Shown here: one piece after another, positions 55,296-64,000 of the stretch
How the letters are laid out: every line of letters begins with the position of its first letter
Numbering within the stretch: position 1 is the first letter of the stretch
Source of the DNA: Poa pratensis
Lineage: Eukaryota; Streptophyta; Magnoliopsida; Poales; Poaceae
Length of the DNA stretch: 64,000 nt
Direction: 5' to 3'
Assembly (NCBI GenBank): GCA_947311845.1
Contig: CAMZMU010000059.1
Span: 34,481,777-34,545,776, forward strand
Notes under the pieces: generated by a model
What the model was told of the DNA's origin: nothing
Database searches by the model: none
What the model saw: the letters and a program-made list of their open reading frames with translations, nothing else
Position numbers and translations under genes: made by a program

Positions 55296-55480
55296 CAGTG
55301 CCAGGGAAGTGAGCGATATTATGTATTTATCTTTTTTTTTGAAAAAAAATAAATAAATAAATAAATACACTCGAGTGTCGTAAGTTTGTGCCTCAAGTGA
55401 ATTTCAGTAAACTTAGTGAGTTCTATTTCTATTGAGCTTACATATTGAAAGGATTATTTGTTACAGATTCATTTGTTAGC

Positions 55481-55951
55481 GCGCTTGGCTACCTTATGCG
55501 CGCGGTTTCCGACCGCGCGCACGTGAGGTTTCGGAGAGAAAAACGACATGGAACGAAGGAGGAAGATGGCCGTCTCCTCCACCGCATCCACCTCCGGCCA
55601 GGCTGCCTGCCACCCCGTTCGCGGCTGGCGGCACTCCCACGACCGCCTCGCCCGCTCGAATCCCCCCTCCGCCGGTCCGCCGCCGTCCCTGACCATCCCT
55701 CTAAGCCACCCAAACGCTCTCGCGCCGGTGAACCCCACCCCCATCGTTAAGTTCATCGTCGACGGCCGGCTTCTCCGCCGCACCTCCGTGGGCATCGCCG
55801 ACGTCGTCGGAATCTGGAGGATCCGTGCGGGGATATGGGAAAGGGAACGAAGAAAGGAAGGAGGAAGAAGACCACGTGGGAATGGGACCCACCCACGAGC
55901 AGCGTTGCCCGACCTCGCGAGCAGTCGTGCGCTCGTCAATGAGCCTTTCCG
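55481..55951. mobile_element. GC-rich insert with 9-bp TSD (Pack-MULE-like candidate)
   Basis: A 471-bp insertion in copy 2, flanked by tttgttagc at 55,472-55,480 and 55,952-55,960. Copy 1 shows the empty site (catttgttagcacgtc near 52,020). A 9-bp TSD is the Mutator signature. The content is strongly GC-rich, unlike the flanks, and has an open plus-strand frame from 55,548 (MERRRKMAVSSTASTS). This looks like the 5' end of a grass gene. The terminal repeats are weak (ggctaccttatgcgcgc against ggctcattgacgagcgc), so the class is tentative. Confidence 0.5.
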
Positions 55952-55989
55952 TTTGTTAGCACGTCTTCGTTTACCACCGCTACTCTGAC

Positions 55990-56395
55990 CGGAAAGTGTT
56001 TTGTGATCCCGGACACCAGTGATCTCTCTTGTTTAAATTTTCTGAAAATCATATTTGTGAGTTTCCAAAAAATCCGGGTATAGCCCATGGTGTATCTCAC
56101 AAACTTGTAAAATTTTAATCTGAGATACTTTATGTTACGGGCTACATAAAAATAACAAATCTTGTAAGAACTTAGAGATTTGAAAAAAAAAAATTCTCAG
56201 ATCTACACATTTATCTTTTTGTGTAGCTTAGAATACAAAGTTTTTTAGTTAAAATTTTGCACGTTAGTAGGATATATAGTTGGCTATACACGGATTTTAT
56301 TTTCGATTTTTTTTGAAACTTTTAAATATGATTTTCTAATTTTTTTCAACAAGAGTGAGCACTGGTGCCCAGGAGTTAAAAGTCTCCACTGGCCT
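55990..56395. other. AT-rich segment, no gene
   Basis: Contains ttttgtgatcccggacaccagtg near the left and tgagcactggtgcccagg near the right. These are loosely inverted (cactggtgccc against gacaccagtga), so this may be a decayed MITE of about 350 bp. Confidence 0.35.
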
Positions 56396-56870
56396 CTGAC
56401 CGATTAATCTGTTGTGGACAAAATATCCATGACGTGGGGGCGTAGAAGAAGAAGCAATCAAGTACGGCGTGCTTTACACGATAGCGCCTGACATGTCAGT
56501 CCGGTGGGCGCGAGGAGTTAGCCACCGCCCCGCCATACCGAGGCGCACACGTACGCTCAACAGATCCACCATGATCAGCAGCAAGCAAATAAATTGGCGA
56601 CGCGCGGCCGGCCGGCCACCACAACAACTGAAGAAGCAAATGAATGAATGGCCGGCCCATGTGTGCCCATGTGACGCCGGAATCCCCATCAACGTGGGGA
56701 TGTTCCCCTCCTCCTCTCGCCCGTGCGCGCGCGCCACCACTAACCCCTATTGATGCCGGCCTCGCCACGCCGTCGATGCTACGGCGAAACAGGATCCGGA
56801 TGCATGGAAACATCTCATGGAGAGATGTAGATGGAGCATCGAGCAGACGTACTCCCTCCGTTTTTTAATA

Positions 56871-57101
56871 CTCACTCCGTTCCTAAATACTCTCTCCATT
56901 CAGAAAATGATGTCATAAATGTTCATTTTTGTGACATCCTTTTCCGAATGGAGAGAGTATAAGATGTTTTAGCATTTGTCCACATTCACATATATGTACA
57001 TGTTTGTAGACATATATAAGAGTGTATGCACACTCATTTTAGTATGCACCTAGACAATATGTTGAAGAGCTAAAACGTTTTGTATATTGTAATAGAGGGA
57101 G
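56871..57101. mobile_element. Second-level Stowaway-type MITE
   Basis: Starts ctcactccgttcctaaata and ends gtaatagagggag, with TA at 56,869-56,870 and 57,102-57,103. It contains the taagatgttttagc ... gctaaaacgtttt inner arms typical of a Triticeae Stowaway group. Confidence 0.75.
56890..56957. mobile_element. Third-level, 68-bp Stowaway-like element
   Basis: A tiny, nearly pure palindrome: ctctctccattcagaaaatg ... cttttccgaatggagagag, flanked by TA at 56,888-56,889 and 56,958-56,959. Only about 16 bp separates the arms. Confidence 0.85.
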
Positions 57102-57206
57102 TATAAGATGTTTTATCTTTGTCCACATGCAAAAGCACATAAATGTATGTAGACATATTTTTATATACATGGTCATTAACTTTAGTGTGCATATAGACAA
57201 CATATG

Positions 57207-57466
57207 GGTGCTGGAGCGGACTAGTGGAGAGCTCCTAAGGATCGCTTGGAACTGAAGCTCGGCTCATCATCACTCCGGAAAAACTCTTGGCGTCGAGCTT
57301 TCTTGCTGCTTAGTTTCTTTTTCCTGTGTGTTGGTGTCTGTGGGAACTTCAATATCCCCTGGTTCTGTAATAAGTAGCAGTTCCCGGATGCTTTGAACTT
57401 GTACTCGAGTGCTTGCACTCTGTTTCATTTTTATGGAAATGGAACAGGGGAAACCCTTTTATTCTA
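57207..57466 (+). mobile_element. Small retroposon (LINE 3'-end-like), 16-bp TSD
   Basis: A 260-bp insertion with the perfect TSD atatagacaacatatg at 57,191-57,206 and 57,467-57,482. Its 3' part (tttcatttttatggaaatgg, then aggggaaaccc) resembles the 3' ends of grass LINEs. There is no A tail, and the sequence is too short to hold coding domains. Confidence 0.75.
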
Positions 57467-57522
57467 ATATAGACAACATATGTATCACCTAAAACATTTT
57501 ATATTAAAAAAAACGAAGTGAG

Positions 57523-58020
57523 CAAGACAGAATAAAATCACAGGATAAAAACACGGCTTCCCATCAGCATATATTCCGCTGTTTTATCCGAGGGGAACGA
57601 GACGGAGAGGATAAGGACTGATCTCGCTTGCAGCCGGTTGCAGAGATCCAAAATATTTATGAAACCGTCCGTTGTCTCCACTCTACAGCGCTGTCAGTGG
57701 GTGCATGCATGCACGGATGCAGGACTTCGCCGACCCTATCCAATCCATTCCTCTATTTGCAGATTTGCAGCAGTGGGAGTGGAGTAGCTTTTAAAAAAAT
57801 ACAATTTTGAGTGAATTTCATTTTATCCTCTAGTCGAAAATCATTTAGACATCAATTTTAAACAAATCGGACCCTCCTTTTTTCTTTTTCTGATACATGT
57901 CCCTTAGACAAGATGTAAGCTGATGACTGTGCGTGGAAAATAGCAGGACAATGACGAAGAATTAAATAGATGGTGAAGAGAAGGCCGAGGATATCGTCGT
58001 TGGCATCCGATATTTAATTT
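57523..58020. other. No gene seen
   Basis: Low-complexity plant intergenic sequence; no family or RNA gene recognised. Confidence 0.3.
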
Positions 58021-58021
58021 T

Positions 58022-58981
58022 TTTTTTAGATAAATAAAGGATAATATGCATTAAACAACAAAGGAAGTACATCACAAGCACACATCCACGCTCTGGAACC
58101 ATCCCGACGGACAGCTGGCTAGGAAAAAAGCAGAAAGGACCCTGAAGAAAAGAAAAAAACAAAGAAGCCCCTGAGGATCCTTCCGCCTGACTGCCGCACC
58201 ACTCGTCGCTGTCGACCACCGACGCCGCCGGAACGCCGCCGAGGAAGAGAAGCACGAGGTCACCGCGAACCCAAAGCCACCAGAAGCTCGATAGCAGTAG
58301 AACTGCGTTGGAGTACCGCAAGAGACATCCGACGCGGCCGCCGGAATAAAGCTCCTCTGAACGAACATCGGCGGGGAATCATCCCCGAGCTCCTGCCAGC
58401 CCGTCACCGCTGCCTCCGGCCAGGACCAGAGCACCAAACGACGACGACCACCCAGCATCCACCGATCCACAGCAAGACCAGCCGTCGGAAACACCAGAGC
58501 ACCTTCAACACCATCCTCCACCAACCGCACCACCGCGAAGAAGAAGACTCCCCGCAAGATTGGAAGGAAGGGACGGTGCTCCTCCAGCACACATACCCCA
58601 GCAGCCTCACGCCGACGAAGGAGGCGTCGACGGCGCGCCGACACCAGGCCCGGGGACAGGAACTCCACTTTACGAAGACGACGACGCCGGAGCACCGTCC
58701 TCGCGGGAGAACTCCCACAAATCCATCGCCGCCGCGCGACGCACCGGCGAGAGGGGGCAGGATTCGGAGAGACCAAAAAGCTGAGCACGCCGGCGCCGCC
58801 CCAACCCAAACGCCGCCGCCAGCCACCACCATCCACACCCTATCTACAAGCCGGACACCAGATCCGAAGTTCCCACCTCATCCACCACCACAGCGGGCGG
58901 AGAAGAGGAGGAAGAATGACGGCGGCGCCGGAGCAAACGGGGGGAACGGACCTCGACTCTCAAAATCGCCTCTCTCGACTG
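58022..58981 (-). mobile_element. Poly(A) retroposon D (non-LTR type, no RT)
   Basis: An ~960-bp GC-rich segment preceded on the plus strand by a T run (minus-strand poly(A)). Its 3' end on the minus strand contains gggtcctttctgc and gtttaatgcatattatcc, similar to retroposon B. Its 5' start, gagaggcgattttgag, resembles that of retroposon A (gagaggcgaccgagag). I could not find a TSD. Open frames are low-complexity. Confidence 0.6.
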
Positions 58982-59433
58982 TAGCACGGGAGAGGTGAAG
59001 TATTCTGATGGACTACATAGACACACCATGCCGGTCTATCATAAAGAATCAATCAGAATGGGGTAAAACCGTATTCAACATTTTATATATGATGTATTTC
59101 TTTTTCTTCACTAAATGTGAGCAATGGGCGTCACAAGTGCACAACCGTGAGCTATCAAGTGAAATCAACTCTGTATTTTTTTCCTTTTATTTATTTAATG
59201 TAATGTTATTTCCACGTAATGGTCTATCGGCCGGCACTCTGTTCTATCGGATCAGATGGATAAAAGGGATCTTTATGTTTGTGATTTAAATTGTTTCTTT
59301 TGAATAGTTGAAATATCTACTACTCTTCTAACGTGAGAGCGTGAGGCCGAAATTGTTAGCGAATCATGCCTCTTTCTCACCGATTTTAAACGTACTTGTG
59401 CGTACCGTCCAAACTGACCTTGCTAGCTCCTCT
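58982..59433. other. Upstream region of the small basic protein gene
   Basis: AT-rich, no other gene. The last 60 bp form the core promoter region. Confidence 0.35.
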
Positions 59434-59441
59434 TATATAAA
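59434..59441 (+). promoter_or_regulatory. TATA box
   Basis: tatataaa lies about 115 bp upstream of the ATG at 59,550; a start site near 59,465 would leave a leader of about 85 bp. Confidence 0.7.
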
Positions 59442-59549
59442 GCCTCGACCTCCCTGCTATCTTCCGAATCCACAGCAGTACACCACCGCATACACCCAAA
59501 GTTGAGCTACCGCACCTCGAGTACCAAACCTTTCGAGTTTCGATCGACC

Positions 59550-59813
59550 ATGTCGTCGCAGCGGATGGGGCGTCACCAGCGTCGGGCGTCGCAGAGCGTG
59601 TTTGTGCTGCCGGAGAACTTCGCGGCGCTCGACGACGTGCCGGCGTCCGACGACCACCGGAAGGCGTCAGCGGACGGCGGCGCCGCCGAGCAGCAGCAGC
59701 AGGGGGCGAGGCGCCACCGGCGGGCCATGTCTATGGCCGTCGCCTCCTCCAGGGACCTCGAGATGATCAAGGAGGACATGGGCGGCGGCTACAACTGCAA
59801 GATCGGCGCCTAA
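59550..59813 (+). CDS. Small basic protein of unknown function (87 aa)
   Basis: An intact single-exon frame beginning at ATG in a good plant start context (gaccATGTCG). The protein starts MSSQRMGRHQRRASQSVFVL, followed by PENFAALDDVP, then an Asp/Ala/Gln-rich linker with a short Gln run, a second basic patch RRHRRAMSMAVASSRDLEMI, and the end GGGYNCKIGA. There is no signal peptide or membrane segment. The two Arg-rich patches each precede a Ser (RRASQS, RRAMSM), which look like basophilic kinase sites. I recall small grass proteins with the same RRASQSVF...LPENF phrase but know no assigned role. The TATA box, codon composition and clean termination (TAA) support a real gene. The following 400 bp contain GT-rich 3' UTR-like sequence. 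Confidence 0.75.
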   Translation: MSSQRMGRHQRRASQSVFVLPENFAALDDVPASDDHRKASADGGAAEQQQQGARRHRRAMSMAVASSRDLEMIKEDMGGGYNCKIGA

Positions 59814-60932
59814 ATTAGTACTCCGGCGACGGCGCGCACGGCCGGCACGGCGCACGTGCACGTGTGTACGGTGTCTTCACGGATAGTGTAACACGTACGT
59901 GCTCGGCGGCGCTCTCCGGCCGTCGAGCCCTCGTGCGCGCGTGCTCGCGGCCAAGCCTTGCCGCAGCTGGCGCCGAAGCCCGCGTGTGTGTGCTGGACTA
60001 GTGGCTCGCTCTGGTTTGTATGGTCAAGCGACCAGGGTCCTGCTTGCTTTCCCTTTTACCTTTGCTCAAGACATGCATGTAAGGAGACGTGAATGTTATT
60101 TGCGAGTTCAAAGCACTTCAAGCTACAAATCTTGTGCCTGTTTGATGTTGTTTCTGCATCAGCGTTGCACTTCTTTTGCTCGACTGAAATTTTATTAAGT
60201 CTTGGTCATCACAGAAAAGTGTAGTTACGGTTTAAACAAATGTGTAAATCGTTCCGGCTATACTTTATTGTCTCGATAAGTACAGCTGAAATGCAACTTG
60301 AAACGAGTTGCACTTTTCTCTTCATAATGGCTGCACTTTTCTCGGTTGAACGGGAGTTAAGAACATTCAAGTCGACTGAGATTTAGCCAAACTCAATTGG
60401 TTTGAGAACAAAAATGAATTCATTTGACGACAAAAGGTGTTGGCATTGTAAGGCTTGGCGACATGTAGATCGTGTTTGCCTTAAGTCGTCAACCAAACAT
60501 CTCCTTAGCCCCTGCAGACAGTATCAGCACTGAAAATGAAATTGGTGATGCTCTGTCCCTGGTTCACGAAACACGAGCATGTTCACCCCACTTTCCGCTC
60601 TATCTCCAACTCCAGCCACGCACGCATGTTCGTATACAGAGGGTATACCACAATAATTCCCTAAAGAAAGAGAGCATTATTATCACAATAATGTACTCTC
60701 ACCGATCGATCATCTGTACCGTACGTACGTACGTAGTTGTACCACCCTGTACTGCTTCTGCGTGATTGGCTCCAGATCTCGATCGGAAACATGTACACAT
60801 GACGGATCGTGCGGCCGGCGGCGATCTCGATTTGACGTCCCGGTGGCTTTGGATAGACGAGCGGTGTCGCTGGACATTTGTACGGTTGCAACCATACGGA
60901 TCGTTCCTCTGGCTTTCGTTTGAGTGACAGAG
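59814..60932. other. 3' flank and intergenic sequence, no gene
   Basis: Includes a short cgtacgtacgtacgta simple repeat near 60,721-60,736. No further coding or RNA gene was recognised. Confidence 0.35.
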
Positions 60933-61122
60933 GGTGTTTGATTAGGTTTTTTTCTTAGATTTTGGCTTTGCCTTATAAAACACAAAAGCATCTAAGTAGG
61001 TCGTTTTGACTTTTGGCTTTTAGCATAGTGTAACATAAGTCAAAAGCCAAAAGCAGCAATTTAATTGCTTTTTGCGCTTATAAGCTAAAGCTAAAAGCCA
61101 AGTAAAAAGCCTAACCAAACAC
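60933..61122. mobile_element. hAT-type MITE (190 bp)
   Basis: The ends are inverted: ggtgtttgattaggtttttt on the left and, reversed, ggtgtttggttaggcttttt on the right. Internal arms include agtcaaaagccaaaagca and its complement. The ends resemble those of hAT-derived MITEs; an 8-bp TSD is not evident. Confidence 0.7.
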
Positions 61123-64000
61123 CATCAAGCCCAACTTATCGCCTCTACACAGCGCCCGCCTCCGTGCTTTGCTGCGGCGAGCAAGCGACACGCGCAGGTC
61201 GCTTCGGGCAAAACAAACTCGATGCTTTGTTTTAGAGAAAAAGTTAAGTATTGTACCGTATTTTGGAGTTAATTTAGCTCGTGGCTTACAAAAGATGCAC
61301 TTGACGACAGCATAAGAGGCGAAAGCCTAAGGCACCGAGTAAAATTTGTGGGTATATGTTCAACATATAAGCTATTTAACATATGATTTAATAATTAAAA
61401 ACAATAGATAAAACATGAAAATAGTAGCAAATATTAAACTAGTCATATATATGGACTAACAGATCTAGACCAAAAACTAGACATATTTGGTGCAGCAGGA
61501 GCTGAATCGTCCCGCTGTGTCAACCGCGTTCTAGCATATTTACAGGAGCTGAAATTTTGCACTTTAAAATGCCGTTGGTAAAATACAACATCATTTACAT
61601 TCAGAATGTTTTTTTACAACATTATCTACTTCCAATATTGTTTTCATATTATTTTTTTGAAACTTCAAAACTATGAACTTATTTTTTAAATAGAGGCTCC
61701 ATGCTGCTCGGTCTTCATTTCTCCACTCTCGGTTCAACTCCCACTCAACTAGCCAAACATGAATGAAGGCCGTTGAGATTTTCACTAGGGATTATTGAAC
61801 TGAAATATTTGGTGTGCCCAAACAATAATTCCAACAGTCTACGGGCTTCGCTACAAGCCTATGTGAGAACAGCCAATTCCAGACTTTATTTTGTAGGAGA
61901 CTACTGAAATAAGTAGTTATGTCGTTGAATTCAAGTCACAACCCTATATAAAGCACTAAATCCTAAATTGTAAACCGTATCAATAGCCGCACGGTCGAAA
62001 CAAAGGGCTCCATGGAGCCCGCTGACCAGAGTAGCCGAAGGTGTCATATGAATCAGTTGACAAGTCCTCATCTTCTTCATTTAGATGCTCTTATCCTAAT
62101 TCCCAATGGACACATATATCTGTATCTTCCGTAGTAAGTAACCAGCTAATATGTCACTGCGAGGTATGATAGGAACTACAATTAGTCCTCGATTATCATT
62201 CAGAGCCATGTTTATTTTCTTTACTTTCACAAAAAGATGCATTGTTTCTTACCTACTGTTCCAACAAAAGACCGTCCACCTTTCCATGTGAGAAAATGAG
62301 CGCCGAAACGAGGAAGAGGAAGGGGACACTCAGCACAGTCCCGATGAGGTACAACAAAATCAACAACAACAAAAACCACAAATAGTTCTCATGGGAACAG
62401 AGTTTGTGGTCAACAATATCCAACCGCATATAGTATAGTTACTCTCTAGATTAGTGGATAAACATATTGTAGCGCAAAGACGCCAAACTTGATGACACTA
62501 GTGATGTAATGGCCAACTGAAGAGGGTGACAATGTAAAAGAGAAGGGCAACAATGTGGCAGTGGTGTCCAACTATAATTAATGGAGATGACGACGAGGGG
62601 AGGGGTAGGGGAAGTTTCGATATGAAAAGTGCTTGAGGTGGGGGATCTTTTCCCTAGTGCTAAAGCTTACGATCGGCGATCCCTAACTTGTGATGCCTTT
62701 TGACTTTTAGTTTCTTTAGAACACGAACTATGTAGTATCATTTTCACGCGATCCAGAAATAACTGCTTCTAAGTAGATTCATCCAAGTCTAAAAGGATGT
62801 GAGGTTCTTCAAAAGGACTCTCACTCTCTCTAAGTCAACACATGAAGTCATCCTATTCCCAATTGGGCAGCATCTTCAGAAACATTGTTGGGCCTGTTCA
62901 TGGATTGAGTTGAGTATGATACATAAATTGGTCATGAAGGGTCATTTACGAATGCAATTGGACACTTCAAGGTTTGGATTTGGTAAATTTTCATATCCCC
63001 GCTTATTAAGGGGGATAAGAATGCTATGTGTATCTCTGAGGCGCTAATGGGCTCGGACCATCACATGAGTTTTCGTCTTCTGATGTTTCCTTTTTGGTTT
63101 CTGTTTTTCGCCTTTTAGCTTTACCTATATTATTCTAGCTATTGTTAATTATTTAATACTTTTTATCTTCTCACATTTTGTTCTTGTTTTCTCCCTTTTT
63201 CAACAAATAAAGAAAAATCATGTTAATATTTTCACTTTTTCTTCATAGTTCCTTTTTCATGATGTAGAAATTTACTTATTTGTTTATTTTACCATTTTCC
63301 TTTCCATCATTTTTTAAAGCAAACACATGGAAGTGTGAATTTCATGTATTGTGTCAATCTGTTTTGAAATCATGAACATTTTGTTTAGATACATGAACGT
63401 TTACTTAGGCGACAAATGGACATTTATTTTTATTGTTATCGTGTTTTTACTTTCTAGATGTATATTTTGAATGCCATAAATATATATATTTAAAACATAA
63501 ACATAATTATCGAATTACACTAACACCTTTTGGATTATTATATGGCTCTTCTTGAACCACTCCTATAAAATGCTCATAAACATCATATAAAATCTCAACC
63601 TATCGAGCCGTGAAATATTTCAATAGATAAATAAAAGTTTTAAGTGAATATTCACCTAGTTCACATTGCATATTTATTATTTGTTTCTCCGTACCAATTT
63701 AAATGCAATTCTTCACACCTTTTTTACGATGGAACAAAAATAACGATATCATGATTATTTTAAAAAATATTTTTCTGTGGCTAAAAAGCAGAAAAAGTAA
63801 GAATTTAACTGAAAAACGAAATTAAAACTTACAAAAGAAAACATAACCAGCCAAACAAATTAAAAGAAAAAATACGAACGGAGAGAGAGAAAAAAGATAC
63901 TGGAGCATCCAACTGTGCTAGGAGCACTCTGGATCGAGTTTAATCATAGTTGGGCTCGGGTTGTTCTAGTACGCTGATGGCCTTCGATCAGCCCACGGCA
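61123..64000. other. AT-rich intergenic sequence, nothing recognised
   Basis: I found no coding region longer than about 80 codons, no tRNA- or rRNA-like sequence and no bounded mobile element. A fragment near 62,290-62,700 is more purine-rich but matches nothing known. Confidence 0.35.

Larger units (their letters stand above)
53119..56640 (+). repeat. Tandem segmental duplication, copy 2
   Basis: Begins tgtcagaatatcgacatatg at 53,125, directly after copy 1, and follows it through hAT tail, spacer, defensin-like gene 2 and the tttacacgatagcgcctgac stretch near 56,470. Copy-specific segments are 53,887-54,475, the MITE at 54,814-55,123, the GC-rich insert at 55,481-55,951, and 55,990-56,395, which has no obvious match in copy 1. 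The right edge lies near 56,640, after cggccggccacc. Confidence 0.82.
56852..57522. mobile_element. Outermost Stowaway-type MITE of a nested set
   Basis: The left end is ctccctccgttttttaata at 56,852; the right end, reversed, is ctcacttcgttttttttaat at 57,522. A TA precedes the left end. Inside lie a second Stowaway (56,871-57,101), which itself holds a third (56,890-56,957), and a retroposon (57,207-57,466). Confidence 0.7.

Noticed and set aside
58072..58998. Overlapping long frames on both strands
   Set aside because: Same behaviour as the other GC-rich retroposons; no conserved motif on either strand.
62799..63047. An 82-codon plus-strand frame near the right end
   Set aside because: Codon use and translation look random; no family, promoter or conservation cue.
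1..64000. CRISPR arrays, bacterial operons, phage or plasmid genes
   Set aside because: None seen. Spliced genes, plant families and plant transposons show that this is eukaryotic nuclear DNA; the spaced 12-mers at 29,508-29,842 are not CRISPR-like because the spacers are themselves related, the units are short and they lie in a retrotransposon.

Overview
This window is plant nuclear DNA, almost certainly from a grass of the Triticeae (wheat, barley or Aegilops group). The evidence is spliced plant gene families (UDP-glycosyltransferase, BAHD acyltransferase, histone H2A with an SPRK tail, defensin-like peptides) scattered in a sea of nested grass-type transposons: Tat-lineage Gypsy, Athila-like LTR elements, Copia remnants, LINEs, SINEs, and Stowaway, Tourist, Mutator and hAT MITEs. 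No species call is possible without a search.

Layout. 1-5.4 kb: non-functional pieces of an mRNA-capping-enzyme gene and a VDAC porin gene lying side by side, then a SINE, a Tourist-like MITE and a weak coding fragment. 6.1-7.6 kb: a two-exon UDP-glycosyltransferase (minus strand) with a one-base frameshift; two retroposons sit 5' of it. 7.6-13.6 kb: three poly(A) retroposons with target-site duplications (TSDs), a second SINE copy and a Mutator-type MITE. 15.6-17.1 kb: an intact single-exon BAHD acyltransferase (minus). 17.1-19.5 kb: a decayed LINE. 19.9-36.1 kb: an LTR-type element split by a 13.4-kb Gypsy element (22,076-35,500) that has paired LTRs, a 5-bp TSD, a decayed gag-pol and antisense intron-containing genes between integrase and the 3' LTR. 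37.2-37.9 kb: an intact two-exon histone H2A (minus). 38.8-40.1 kb: Copia remnant and a Stowaway MITE. 40.7-50.1 kb: a hAT transposase gene (TTF-type zinc finger, C-terminal dimerisation domain) split by a 6.76-kb Athila-like element (41,452-48,211).

50.0-56.7 kb is a head-to-tail tandem duplication. Each copy starts in the last ~75 bp of the hAT transposase reading frame and carries one intact two-exon defensin-like peptide gene. Later insertions distinguish the copies: a LINE fragment and an ~0.78-kb insert in copy 1; a 310-bp Mutator-type foldback MITE inside the intron and a 471-bp GC-rich insert in copy 2. 56.8-57.5 kb holds three nested Stowaway elements plus a small retroposon. 58.0-59.0 kb: a fourth retroposon. 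59.55-59.81 kb: an intact small basic protein gene with a TATA box. 60.9-61.1 kb: a hAT-type MITE. The last ~2.9 kb shows nothing recognisable.

Probably functional host genes are the BAHD enzyme, histone H2A, the two defensin-like genes and the small basic protein; the glycosyltransferase looks broken. I see no shared pathway among them; the defensin-like pair is the only gene cluster. All identifications are from reading the sequence and from memory of families; no database search was run.
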